In this document: positions 1-7,347 of the stretch, piece by piece
Numbering within the stretch: the first letter of the stretch is position 1
How the letters are laid out: each line of letters begins with the position of its first letter
Source: an uncultured Rhodocyclaceae bacterium
GTDB lineage: Bacteria > Pseudomonadota > Gammaproteobacteria > Burkholderiales > Rhodocyclaceae
Reading direction: 5' to 3'
Assembly: GCA_937892345.1 (NCBI GenBank)
Contig: CALAGF010000135.1
Location: 1 to 13,138 of the forward strand
Length of the DNA: 13,138 bases
Made by a program: the position numbers and the translations under genes
The notes under the pieces: model-generated
What the model was told of the DNA's origin: nothing
The model's database searches: none
The model's input: the letters and a program-made list of their open reading frames with translations, nothing else

Positions 1-2004
1 GGTCCCCAGGCCCATGATCGGCGGCGGATTGAACACCAGTCCCATGCCGTCCGGCTGCATCATGCCGATCCCCATGAATTTGCCGGCCAGATCCTGCGCC
101 TTGCCTTGCCGCTCGGACCAATCCTTGAGCGGAATAAACATGGTGCCGGCGTTGGGCTTGTTGCCGCCGCCAATCAGATCGAAGCCGGAAACCACGAAGG
201 TGTGCTTGACCGCTTCATCATTGGCGATCATCGAGCGCATCCGCTCGCCCGTATCCTGGGTCCGTTTCAGGGTGGCGCCGTCTGGCAGCATCAGTGCGGA
301 AATCAGGTAGCCCTGATCTTCGGCAGGGACAAAGCTGCCCGGAATGACGCGGAAAAAGAGCGCGGTCAACCCGATCACCAAGGCAAAAACCAGTGCGCCG
401 ACGATGCCGTGCTTCAGCGTGAATCCGACGGTGCGCGTGTAGCTGCTGGTCAGGCGCTCGAACAGGCGGTTGAACGGGGCAAACAGCTTGTTTTCGGTGT
501 GCTGGGCCTTGAGCAACAGCGCACACAGTGCAGGCGTCAGCGTCAATGCGACCACACCCGAGAGCACGACAGCCACGGCCACCGTGACCGCGAACTGCTT
601 GTACAACTGGCCGGCGATGCCACCGAGAAAAGCCACTGGCACAAATACCGCGCACAACACCAGCACGATCGCAACCAGCGCGCCGGAAACCTCGTGCATG
701 GCCTTGATGGCTGCTTCGCGGGGCGGCAGCTTTTCTTCAGCCATCAGGCGTTCGACGTTTTCAAGAACGACGATGGCGTCATCGACCACGATCCCGATTG
801 CCAGCACCATCGCAAACAACGTCAGTGTGTTGATCGAAAAGCCGAATATCCACAGGCCGGCAAAGGTGCCGATCAGCGAAATCGGCACGGCAACCATGGG
901 AATTAGCGTGGCGCGCCAGCTTTGCAGGAAGATATAGACCACCGCCAGCACCAGCACCATGGCTTCGATCAGCGTCTTGACCACTTCATTGATCGAGGCG
1001 GAGACGAAGCGGGTGGTGTCGAAGGGAATGACGTAACCCATGCCCTCCGGGAACTTGCCTTTCAGTTCATCCATCTTGCCGCGCACGCGTTCAGCCACTT
1101 CCAGCGCGTTGGCGCCGGTTTGCAGGAAGACGCCCATGGCGATGGTCGGCTGGCCGTCAAGCGTGACCTGCTGGTCATAGCTGTAAGCGCCCAGTTCGAT
1201 GCGCGCCACGTCCTTCAAACGGAGCAGTCCGCCCGGGCCGCTGGCACGGATGACGATATTGCCGAATTCCTCCGGACTCAGCAGTCGACCCTTGGCAGTC
1301 ACGGTATAAACCAGTTGCTGGTCTGCGGGCGCTGGTTCCTGGCCGATCTTGCCTGCCGCATTCTGGGCATTTTGCGCAGAAATGGCGTTCGAAATGTCGC
1401 TGGTGGTCAGCTTCAGTTGTGCCATGCGGTCAGGTTTCAGCCAAATCCGCATCGAGTAATCCTGAGCACCGAAGATCGTCACGTCGCCCACGCCTTTCAG
1501 GCGCTTGAGTTCATCGACGATATTCAGGCTGGCGTAATTCGAGAGAAACAGGGTGCCGTACTTGCCCTTTTCGGATTCCAGCGCAACGACCTGCAGGATG
1601 TCGTTGGAGCGCTTTTGCACGATCACGCCATTGCGGCGGACAGCTTCCGGCAGGCGCGGTTCGGCGGCTTTTACCCGGTTATTGACGTTGACCGCTGCCA
1701 TGTTGACGTCGGTACCGACATCGAAGGTTGCGGTAATGGTGACTGCGCCGTTGGCAGAAGCCGACGAGGTGAAGTAGGAAAGATTCTCGACCCCGTTCAG
1801 TTGTTCCTCGATGGGGGCAGCGACCGTCTTGGCCAGCGTGTCAGCCGAAGCACCCGGATAGGTGGCGGTAATCATGACGGTGGGCGGCGCGATCTGCGGG
1901 TATTGCGCAATCGGCAGCACCTGCGAGGCGACCAGCCCGGCAATCACGATAATGATCGAGATGACCGATGCGAAGATCGGGCGGTTGATGAAGAATTTGG
2001 ACAT
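1..2004 (-). CDS. RND (HAE1 family) multidrug efflux permease, AcrB/MexB type, C-terminus cut off by window edge
   Basis: Inner-membrane proton/drug antiporter of a tripartite efflux pump; it captures hydrophobic drugs from the periplasm and membrane and passes them to an outer-membrane channel. The 668 visible codons run without a stop from ATG at 2004 to the window edge; family members have about 1040 residues, so roughly the last third is missing. The start MSKFFINRPIFA is the classic HAE1 N-terminus (first membrane helix). GASADTLAKTVAAPIEEQLN (51-70) is the family signature. The proton-relay aspartates are D408 and D409 in GIVVDDAIVVLENVER, matching AcrB D407/D408. Helices of the first membrane block lie at about 340-500, and the second porter domain begins near 560. 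The gene follows the fusion-protein gene with 9 bases between. It resembles the broad MexF/BpeF/AcrB group; I cannot assign an exact orthologue, so no symbol is given. Confidence 0.97.
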   Translation of the reverse strand, partial: MSKFFINRPIFASVISIIIVIAGLVASQVLPIAQYPQIAPPTVMITATYPGASADTLAKTVAAPIEEQLNGVENLSYFTSSASANGAVTITATFDVGTDVNMAAVNVNNRVKAAEPRLPEAVRRNGVIVQKRSNDILQVVALESEKGKYGTLFLSNYASLNIVDELKRLKGVGDVTIFGAQDYSMRIWLKPDRMAQLKLTTSDISNAISAQNAQNAAGKIGQEPAPADQQLVYTVTAKGRLLSPEEFGNIVIRASGPGGLLRLKDVARIELGAYSYDQQVTLDGQPTIAMGVFLQTGANALEVAERVRGKMDELKGKFPEGMGYVIPFDTTRFVSASINEVVKTLIEAMVLVLAVVYIFLQSWRATLIPMVAVPISLIGTFAGLWIFGFSINTLTLFAMVLAIGIVVDDAIVVLENVERLMAEEKLPPREAAIKAMHEVSGALVAIVLVLCAVFVPVAFLGGIAGQLYKQFAVTVAVAVVLSGVVALTLTPALCALLLKAQHTENKLFAPFNRLFERLTSSYTRTVGFTLKHGIVGALVFALVIGLTALFFRVIPGSFVPAEDQGYLISALMLPDGATLKRTQDTGERMRSMIANDEAVKHTFVVSGFDLIGGGNKPNAGTMFIPLKDWSERQGKAQDLAGKFMGIGMMQPDGMGLVFNPPPIMGLGT

Positions 2005-2016
2005 GCTGGCTCCTTA
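2005..2016 (-). promoter_or_regulatory. Shine-Dalgarno of the RND permease fused to the stop codon of the fusion-protein gene
   Basis: Read on the minus strand, the fusion-protein stop TAA is the first part of TAAGGAG, and CCAGC then leads into the permease ATG at 2004. The ribosome site of the second gene therefore overlaps the stop codon of the first. This is typical of translational coupling, which keeps the two pump subunits in proportion, and it supports the start chosen for the permease. Confidence 0.85.
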
Positions 2017-3150
2017 ACTCTTGCTCGCCGGCGTGGCGCCTTCTTTGCCCGCTGCCGGGGCGGCGGGTTGAACGCCCGGTGCATGCGGTGCCACCGGTGC
2101 GCCGGGGCGGAGTTTCATCAGGTTGTCCACGATCACCTTGTCACCCGCCTGCAGGCCGCCCAGGATCACCCAGTCCTTGCCATGCCATTCGCCAGTCTTC
2201 ACCGGGCGCGGCGTGACCTTGTCCTCAGGACCGGCCAACATCACCAGCGAGCCCTGTTCGCTCTGAATGACAGCGGCTTGTGGCACCAGGAAGACACCCT
2301 GGCGTTCACCGGTCAACAGCCTGATCCGGACGAATTGCCCCGGCATCAGTTCTTGTTCCGGGTTGGCAAATTCAGCGCGCAGCGCTTGCGTGCCCAGCGT
2401 GGTATCGATATTGCTGGCCACAAAGTTCAGCTTGCCCGGTTGCCCGTAGACCTGACCGTTGCCAAGCACCATTTCGACGCCACGAATACTCTTCTTGTCG
2501 AGGCGGCCACCGGGCAGACGGGCCAGATCGCTCTCGCCGAGCGAGAAGCGCACCCACATGGGATTGGTCTGGTAAATCGAGGTCAGCAGACTGTCGGTGC
2601 CGGTGGAAATCAGGCTGCCTTCAGAGTGGACCGCACGACCCGTGGTGCCCGATACCGGTGCAGTGACGGTAGTCCACGACAGATTCAGTTCGGCCTGACG
2701 CAGGGCCGCCTGGGCCATGGCGTCATTGGAACGGGCGTCATCATATTCTTTCTGGCTGATGGCCTTGGCTTCTGCCAGGCCGCGCATGCGGCCCATTTCA
2801 CGTTCGGTCTGCTGCGCACGGGCGCGGGCTTCGGCAAGGGCAATTTCAAAGGGTGCGCGATCAATCTGGAACAGGGCTTGTCCGGCCTTGACCGTGTCGC
2901 CTTCCTGGTACAGGCGACGCATCAGGATGCCGCCAACCCGGGCACGAACTTCAGCTTCGCGGGCGCCTTCGGTTTGTGCCATCACCTCGATACTGCTCGG
3001 TACGCTTTGCACCTGCATTTCCAGCACCGTTACCGGCATCGGGCCCATGGGCGGTTTGGCAGGGCCTGCCTTGTCCGAGCAGCCGGCTAGCAATGCCCCG
3101 GCAATCAGGCTTGGAAGGATGGAACGCTGAAAAAAGGTTTGGCTCGTCAT
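2014..3150 (-). CDS. RND efflux periplasmic membrane-fusion lipoprotein, AcrA/MexA type
   Basis: Periplasmic adaptor that joins the RND permease to the outer-membrane channel. From the chosen ATG it has 378 residues, normal for the family. The N-terminus (1-24) is a lipoprotein signal with lipobox LLAGC, lipidated at Cys24. The first lipoyl half is near 64-100 (VRARVGG, then GDTVKAGQALFQID), followed by an alpha-helical hairpin at about 101-157 rich in Ala, Glu and Arg. The second lipoyl half is SWTTVTAPVSGTTGR (158-172), and the beta-barrel and membrane-proximal domains follow (MPGQFVRIRLL near 269). The C-terminus is a Pro/Ala-rich tail. The ATG at 3150 is preferred because AAGGAG (3160-3165) lies 9 bases upstream and the lipoprotein signal begins there. 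An in-frame extension to 3231 would translate through the operator and ruin the signal peptide. It is the first gene of the pump operon. Confidence 0.96.
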   Translation of the reverse strand: MTSQTFFQRSILPSLIAGALLAGCSDKAGPAKPPMGPMPVTVLEMQVQSVPSSIEVMAQTEGAREAEVRARVGGILMRRLYQEGDTVKAGQALFQIDRAPFEIALAEARARAQQTEREMGRMRGLAEAKAISQKEYDDARSNDAMAQAALRQAELNLSWTTVTAPVSGTTGRAVHSEGSLISTGTDSLLTSIYQTNPMWVRFSLGESDLARLPGGRLDKKSIRGVEMVLGNGQVYGQPGKLNFVASNIDTTLGTQALRAEFANPEQELMPGQFVRIRLLTGERQGVFLVPQAAVIQSEQGSLVMLAGPEDKVTPRPVKTGEWHGKDWVILGGLQAGDKVIVDNLMKLRPGAPVAPHAPGVQPAAPAAGKEGATPASKS

Positions 3151-3181
3151 GTCGGGATGCTCCTTGGAGGAATTTTTGGTT

Positions 3182-3187
3182 ATTATA
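3182..3187 (-). promoter_or_regulatory. Putative -10 box of the efflux operon promoter
   Basis: The minus strand carries a perfect TATAAT here, about 32 bases upstream of the fusion-protein ATG. A -35 element at the normal 17-base distance (3205-3210, TTATAC) is weak. The box overlaps the left edge of the palindromic operator, so repressor binding would exclude RNA polymerase. The transcription start has not been located and is inferred only from spacing. Confidence 0.5.
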
Positions 3188-3209
3188 TACAAACAAGTAT
3201 GTATGTATA
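3186..3209. promoter_or_regulatory. TetR-family operator (TtgR/SmeT/AcrR-like 24-bp palindrome) between the pump operon and its repressor
   Basis: The left arm TATACAAACA and right arm TGTATGTATA form an inverted repeat around a four-base centre (AGTA). Nine of the ten outer base pairs are symmetric. From memory, the TtgR, SmeT and AcrR operators contain the same ACAAACA and ATGTATGTA elements, so binding by the adjacent TetR-family protein is likely. The site lies in the 133-base divergent gap and overlaps the -10 box of the pump promoter. It is also placed to control the repressor's own transcription: a weak TATAAG at 3206-3211 faces the repressor gene. Confidence 0.8.
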
Positions 3210-3283
3210 AGTGGAAAAGTAAGCATTGCATGATTTAACATGTACTGAGAAACAAGGCAGGCAGCTGCTGCCGGGAGAGAAAA

Positions 3284-3901
3284 ATGGTCAGAAAAACAAA
3301 AGAAGAAGCCGAGCAGACACGCAAGGAAATCATCATTGCCGCGCGCAATGTCTTTCACGAATGTGGCGTTGGCCGCTCGTCGCTCGACAAGATCGCCAAA
3401 ACGGCCGGGGTGACCCGTGGCGCGGTTTACTGGCATTTTGCCGACAAGGCTGAACTGTTTTTCGCAATGCGCGAAGATGTTTTTGCGCCCATGCTCGAAC
3501 GCACCGATGCCCGGCTTTACGACACCGCGTATGACAACCCGCTTGATGCCATCGAAGCCTCGATCAGCGAGTTTTTCCGCGTGCTCGACGAATGCGAAGT
3601 CGTGCGCGAAGTGTTCGAAATCATGATTTCACGTTGCGAATACGTCGATGAATTTTCCAGTGTCCAGGAAGAAGTCGGGCGCCCGGCCCTGGTTTTTCTC
3701 GACAAGATCGAACGCATGTATCAACGCGCTTTCGACAAGGGTTTGCTCCGGGCTGGTCTTCCTCCGTCGGTCGCAGCCCGGGATACCTGGGCGTTCACCA
3801 GCGGCCTGCTCCATCTGACCCTGGGTTGCCGCAAAAATACCGGCCTGGAAAAGGACATTCCGGCAATGATTGCAGCGCACATGGCGCTGCGCAGAATCTG
3901 A
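3284..3901 (+). CDS. TetR/AcrR-family transcriptional repressor of the divergent RND pump
   Basis: Predicted local repressor: it binds the divergent operator and is released when a drug occupies its C-terminal pocket. It has 205 residues, the usual length (AcrR 215, TtgR 210). The N-terminal DNA-binding domain is clear: KEEAEQTRKEIIIAARNVF starts the first helix, and SSLDKIAKTAGVTRGAVYWHF (about 32-52) is the helix-turn-helix with the hallmark YWHF and then KAELF. The C-terminal half is helical and matches the AcrR/TtgR ligand-binding type (EASISEFFRVL, then REVFEIMISRCEY). The ATG at 3284 has GGGAG (3273-3277) six bases upstream. A small hairpin, GGCAG-CTG-CTGCC (3260-3272), abuts that ribosome site and might affect initiation. 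The ligand cannot be read from sequence. I am very sure of the family and fairly sure of the target. Confidence 0.95.
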   Translation: MVRKTKEEAEQTRKEIIIAARNVFHECGVGRSSLDKIAKTAGVTRGAVYWHFADKAELFFAMREDVFAPMLERTDARLYDTAYDNPLDAIEASISEFFRVLDECEVVREVFEIMISRCEYVDEFSSVQEEVGRPALVFLDKIERMYQRAFDKGLLRAGLPPSVAARDTWAFTSGLLHLTLGCRKNTGLEKDIPAMIAAHMALRRI

Positions 3902-3927
3902 CGCAGCCCTTCGCCAGCAGTGCCTGC

Positions 3928-5583
3928 TTACAACTGAAAGCGGGCGATGCTGAGTTTCATTGCGCTGGCCAGTTGTTGCAGCCTGGCAGCGGCACCGGAA
4001 ACCTCTTCCACCGCGGCGCTGTTTTCCTCGGTCATTTGGGCGACTTGCTCAATATTGAGCGCAATCTGCTCGCTGGTCGTACTTTGTTCGCGCAGTGCCT
4101 CAGCCATCTCGTCGACCGCTTCGAGAACCTTGCCGGAACCATTCTCGATCTGCTTCATCGAGTGGCCGGTCGCCGCAGCGGTATGAACGCCGGCTTCGAC
4201 TTGTCGTGAGCCATCTTCCATTTGGCGAATCGCGATCTGGGTACCGTTCTGGATTGCCAGAATCATCTCGGCAATTTCCTGCGTGGAAAGGGTGGTTTTT
4301 TCCGCGAGTTTGCGAACTTCGTCAGCGACTACGGCAAAACCCCGTCCGGCTTCACCGGCACGGGCGGCCTCAATCGCGGCGTTCAGCGCCAGCAGGTTGG
4401 TCTGGTCAGCGATTTCCTTGATCACGTTGGCAATCCCGGAAATCTTGTTGGAGTGCTCACCCAAGCTATACACCACGCGTGTGGATGCCTGAACCGAGTT
4501 GGCAATGGTGTTGATTTCGTGAATGGTGTCTTCGACCAGTTGGCCGCTCTGGTTTGAAAGTGTCTGCGCATTCCTGGCCAGTTGATGGGCGTTTTGGGCG
4601 TTGTCTGCAACCTGGTTAATGCTCACGGTCATTTGTTCGATGGCTGCCGCCATGGCTGCGGAAGACGCGCTTTGCTGATGCGAACTGGCTGCCACTTGAT
4701 GCGAAGTGCTGGCCAGCCCTTGTGCGGCATCGACCAAGCTTGTTGCGGCGTTGTTGATCTCGCGTATCACCGTGTGCAGTGCTTCCTGCATATGTTTCAT
4801 TGATGCCAGCAGGCTGTTGTCATCACCGGGTTTGGTGGTGATCCGGATGTTCAGATTGCCGGCAGCAATCTGGCGGACAGCATTAGCCGCATCGGCTGGC
4901 TCGCCACCCAGTTCGCGCATCAGGTCGTTGCGAATGGTGATGGACAGGATCGCCACAACAAACAAGCTGATGAGGGAAACGACCCAGAACCATTGGGTCG
5001 CATCATGGCTTTGCCGTTCGGCTTTGGCAATTTCTTCGGTGATGCGCTGCTCGAATTGCTGTTCCAGCTTATCGACCAAGGTATTCATGCCGGCTGTGGT
5101 CGTTCTGTCCATGCCTTTGACCAGTGCATCAACATGCTTTCCCGTTTGCGGGTCTGCTGGATCGAATTTTTCCAGCGCCGCCAAATAGTTTTCCGTCAAT
5201 TTCCGATGATGCTGGCGCAGGGCTTCGATCTCATCGGTCGACGCTTGATTGGCCTTTAATTGGGATATCGCTTGAGCAAAGTATGTTTGGGTTTTCTCCG
5301 AACGTTCATCGAAGGCCTTTTTGTATTTTCGGAAACTTTCCGGATCGTTGCCCCGGACCAGGATGTTTTTCCATTCCTGTATCTGGTTGAGAAAGCTCGA
5401 TTGCGCAGACTTGACCGTCACTATGGCCCGGCTTTCATCTCGGGCAGCCGCCAACTCGTTTCGGGTGAGCGATGCCAGTGAGGAAAGTTGGTAGTCACCC
5501 ATCAGGCCGATAAATGCAATGGCCAGGCAGGCGCCCAGTCCCAGCAAGATCAGTCGGGTTGAAGTCGAAAGCTGATGCAACAT
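3928..5583 (-). CDS. Methyl-accepting chemotaxis protein with helical periplasmic sensor and HAMP domain
   Basis: Transmembrane chemoreceptor that controls CheA/CheW and hence flagellar rotation. It has 551 residues. TM1 is about 10-28. The periplasmic domain (29-197, about 170 residues) is charged, almost wholly helical, and of the four-helix-bundle size. TM2 is about 198-217, HAMP about 218-270 (ELGGEPADAANAVRQIAAGN), and the signalling coiled coil runs 270-551. The hairpin tip is unmistakable: EIADQTNLLALNAAIEAARA (390-409), then GRGFAVVADEVRKLAEKTT. No C-terminal CheR/CheB-tethering pentapeptide is present; the protein ends SIARFQL. The ligand is unknown. No che genes are nearby, so it is an orphan receptor feeding a distant array. 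The ATG at 5583 follows a purine-rich AAGGGGGCAGG. It converges on the TetR gene with a 26-base gap holding only a weak five-base-pair hairpin (3916-3928). Confidence 0.96.
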   Translation of the reverse strand: MLHQLSTSTRLILLGLGACLAIAFIGLMGDYQLSSLASLTRNELAAARDESRAIVTVKSAQSSFLNQIQEWKNILVRGNDPESFRKYKKAFDERSEKTQTYFAQAISQLKANQASTDEIEALRQHHRKLTENYLAALEKFDPADPQTGKHVDALVKGMDRTTTAGMNTLVDKLEQQFEQRITEEIAKAERQSHDATQWFWVVSLISLFVVAILSITIRNDLMRELGGEPADAANAVRQIAAGNLNIRITTKPGDDNSLLASMKHMQEALHTVIREINNAATSLVDAAQGLASTSHQVAASSHQQSASSAAMAAAIEQMTVSINQVADNAQNAHQLARNAQTLSNQSGQLVEDTIHEINTIANSVQASTRVVYSLGEHSNKISGIANVIKEIADQTNLLALNAAIEAARAGEAGRGFAVVADEVRKLAEKTTLSTQEIAEMILAIQNGTQIAIRQMEDGSRQVEAGVHTAAATGHSMKQIENGSGKVLEAVDEMAEALREQSTTSEQIALNIEQVAQMTEENSAAVEEVSGAAARLQQLASAMKLSIARFQL

Positions 5584-5777
5584 CCTGCCCCCTTTTTTTG
5601 ATTAGTGTCGTCGTTGGACGATGAAGGGGGGCGATTCTAGAGTAGCGACTAGTGAAAAATGATGAATTTCCCGCGGGTTTTTTCAGTTATTTCGAAGGCA
5701 TTCCTGGAAGAAACTTCCTGTCATGAACCATTTCACCCATCGCGCAGCGACGGGTGACTTGTCCTATTCAGCCTGAC
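5584..5777. other. Intergenic region between the chemoreceptor and rarD (194 bases)
   Basis: No gene is seen. The part next to the chemoreceptor should hold its promoter on the minus strand. TAGAAT is present there, but no convincing -35 stands at the right spacing, and I find no clear sigma-28 motif. A small hairpin, TCGTC-GTTG-GACGA, sits at 5608-5621 in the likely 5' leader. An 8-base palindrome CCCGCGGG lies beside an A/T run near 5670. The rarD-proximal part holds the hairpin listed separately. Confidence 0.5.
5734..5756 (-). terminator. Possible 3' hairpin of the DUF599-rarD transcript
   Basis: A 10-base-pair stem with a three-base loop starts 21 bases after the rarD stop. On the minus strand the arms are CACCCGTCGC and GCGATGGGTG, with loop TGC. 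In minus-strand RNA all ten positions pair, including one G-U. In plus-strand RNA that position is an A-C mismatch, so the structure favours the rarD transcript. No U-tract follows, so it is not a standard rho-independent terminator; it could be an RNA-stabilising 3' end or a weak or rho-assisted terminator. Confidence 0.4.
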
Positions 5778-6653
5778 TCATCTCCGGTATTTGTGCCACA
5801 GGCTGATGCTGAATACGGCCAACCCCAGCCAGATCAGGCCGAAACTGGCGAGGCGGGCGGGGTTCATGGCTTCGCCAAAGAGCAGGACAGCGGTCAGGAA
5901 CTGCAGGGTGGGATTGATGTACATCAGCATGCCCACGGTGACCAGATCGAGTCGGCGGGTGGCCGCAGCAAACGCCATCAAAGGCACCGCGGTCAGGATG
6001 CCGGCTGCCACCAGCAATGCAGCGGTCGTCGGGGCGTAACCAGTAAAAACCGTGTGGCCGTGCGTGTTTTGCCAAAAGGCGTAGAGCAGGCACAGCGGCA
6101 ACATGCTCAGCGTTTCCAGCCACAGGCCGGATAGCGCATCGACCGGCACCTGCTTGCGGACCAGCCCATAGGTGCCGAAGGTCAGCGCGAGAATGAGCGA
6201 AATCCAGGGCAGTTGCCCCAGTGCGATGATCTCGTTGAGCAGGCCCAGTGCTGCAAGTCCGATAGCCAGCCATTCCAGGCGGCTGACTTTTTCCTTGAGC
6301 ACCAGCAAGCCAAGCAGCACGTTGACCAAGGGGGTGAGGAAATAGCCCAGGCTGGAGGCGACCACTTGCCGGCTTTCAACCGCCCATAGAAAAACCAGCC
6401 AGTTACTGCCCACCAGCAATCCCGCCAGCGTGAGCATGGCCAGGTGCCGCGTCGACTGAAACAGCTTGAGCATCTGTTTTCCCTGGCCGCGTGCCAGCAG
6501 CAACAGGCTGACAAAGATGCAAGCCCAGACGGCGCGGTGCGTCAGGATATCCATTGGTGCGACTTCGGCCAGCTGACGGAAAAACAGCGGGAAAAATCCC
6601 CAGATGCCGTAAGCGGCAAGTCCGAAAGCAATACCCGCCAGTTGTGGCGACAT
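5778..6653 (-). CDS. rarD: RarD, EamA/DMT-superfamily inner-membrane transporter
   Basis: Ten-helix drug/metabolite-superfamily permease of the RarD group. The family is named for a chloramphenicol phenotype, and its natural substrate is not settled. From ATG 6653 it has 291 residues, near the usual 295. The N-terminal signature is clear: GIAFGLAAYGIWGFFPLFFR, then a charged loop and DILTHRAVWA. Two internal EamA repeats follow (LLVLKEKVSRLEW at the end of the first, LFGEAMNPARL in the second), and the protein ends in a basic WHKYRR. I chose ATG 6653 rather than a TTG at 6680 because the family starts here and the longer form adds a non-membrane extension with no support. The upstream DUF599 stop is separated from this ATG by one base (TGAGATG). 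No separate Shine-Dalgarno is visible, so translation probably depends on reinitiation. Confidence 0.92.
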   Translation of the reverse strand: MSPQLAGIAFGLAAYGIWGFFPLFFRQLAEVAPMDILTHRAVWACIFVSLLLLARGQGKQMLKLFQSTRHLAMLTLAGLLVGSNWLVFLWAVESRQVVASSLGYFLTPLVNVLLGLLVLKEKVSRLEWLAIGLAALGLLNEIIALGQLPWISLILALTFGTYGLVRKQVPVDALSGLWLETLSMLPLCLLYAFWQNTHGHTVFTGYAPTTAALLVAAGILTAVPLMAFAAATRRLDLVTVGMLMYINPTLQFLTAVLLFGEAMNPARLASFGLIWLGLAVFSISLWHKYRR

Positions 6654-6654
6654 C

Positions 6655-7347
6655 TCAGTCGTGCTGGCGCAACACGGCAAGTGCTGCCGAGCGGTAGTCG
6701 CGCTGATACAGGATGATCGTCACCCACAGTGCGAATGCGGCCAGCACGTAGGGGTGCAGCAGCCAACCGGAAGCGGCGAGGCCGAAATAGTAGGCGCGGA
6801 TGCCGCGGTTGAAATCGTCGCCGGCCAGATTGTTGGCGCCGGCTACCCGTTTTGCGTAGGCCTCAATTTCCGGGTCCGACTGACGTCCCTGCGGTGCGGC
6901 ACCGACCAGGATGGACAGCAGGTTGAACTGGCGCAGCGACCAGGTGAATTTGAAATAGGCAAAGACAAAGCTGGCGAGTACCAGCATCAGCTTGATTTCG
7001 AGGAGTTCGCGGTTGCCGCTGGCGATAAAGGGCAATTCGCCGGTTACCGAAAGCAGTTTGTCGGACGCACCCAGTGCGGCAACCAGGCCGGCGATGATGT
7101 AAATCGTGGTGTTGGCGTAAAAGGACACGCTGGTCATCAGGTTGCCGATCAGCGTCGAGTCGGTGACGCGCACTTCGCGTTCCAGCATGCGGTAGGCCCA
7201 TGCCAGCCGGTAGGTCTGGCTGGTGCGGATCAATCCGCCCTGGCCGAGGTCGCTACGTTCGGAAAACCAGGCGTAGCCCGACCAGCAACTGATGAAAACC
7301 AGCAGTGAAAGCCAGTCGACCGTGGAAAGATGGGGAAGTGCATGCAT
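6655..7347 (-). CDS. DUF599 family integral membrane protein
   Basis: Conserved membrane protein of unknown function, 230 residues, the usual DUF599 size. Helices are seen at about 9-28, 72-93, 116-133 and one or two between 186 and 215. The conserved hydrophilic stretches between helices are present: WFSERSDLGQGGLIRTSQTY (27-46) after helix 1, YRMLEREVRVTDSTLIGNLM (52-71), FKFTWSLRQFNLLSILVGAA (132-151), and the acidic to basic segment near 157-186 with GDDFNRGIRAYYFG. No enzyme or transport motif is recognisable. The ATG at 7347 is immediately preceded by GCTGCC, which could pair with upstream copies of GGCAGC, and no good Shine-Dalgarno is visible. The gene is coupled to rarD downstream and may share a transcript with the kinase upstream. 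A link with RarD function is only positional. Confidence 0.88.
   Translation of the reverse strand: MHALPHLSTVDWLSLLVFISCWSGYAWFSERSDLGQGGLIRTSQTYRLAWAYRMLEREVRVTDSTLIGNLMTSVSFYANTTIYIIAGLVAALGASDKLLSVTGELPFIASGNRELLEIKLMLVLASFVFAYFKFTWSLRQFNLLSILVGAAPQGRQSDPEIEAYAKRVAGANNLAGDDFNRGIRAYYFGLAASGWLLHPYVLAAFALWVTIILYQRDYRSAALAVLRQHD

Noticed and set aside
106..937. Plus-strand and minus-strand open frames of 98-266 codons within the first kilobase
   Set aside because: They lie over the permease gene, which runs uninterrupted to the window edge. Their compositions are typical of out-of-frame translation.
922..3090. A 722-codon open frame on the plus strand opposite the efflux operon
   Set aside because: It is antisense to the RND permease and fusion-protein genes, whose proteins match known families throughout. 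Its product is His/Gln/Arg-rich with no domain, as expected for a shadow frame in GC-rich DNA.
3151..3231. Longer N-terminus for the fusion protein starting at 3231
   Set aside because: It would translate the operator and promoter and place 27 residues in front of a clear lipoprotein signal. A strong ribosome site precedes the ATG at 3150.
3916..3928. Hairpin AGCAG-TGC-CTGCT between the repressor and chemoreceptor genes as a terminator
   Set aside because: Only five base pairs, no T-tract on either strand, and it overlaps the chemoreceptor stop codon; too weak to call.
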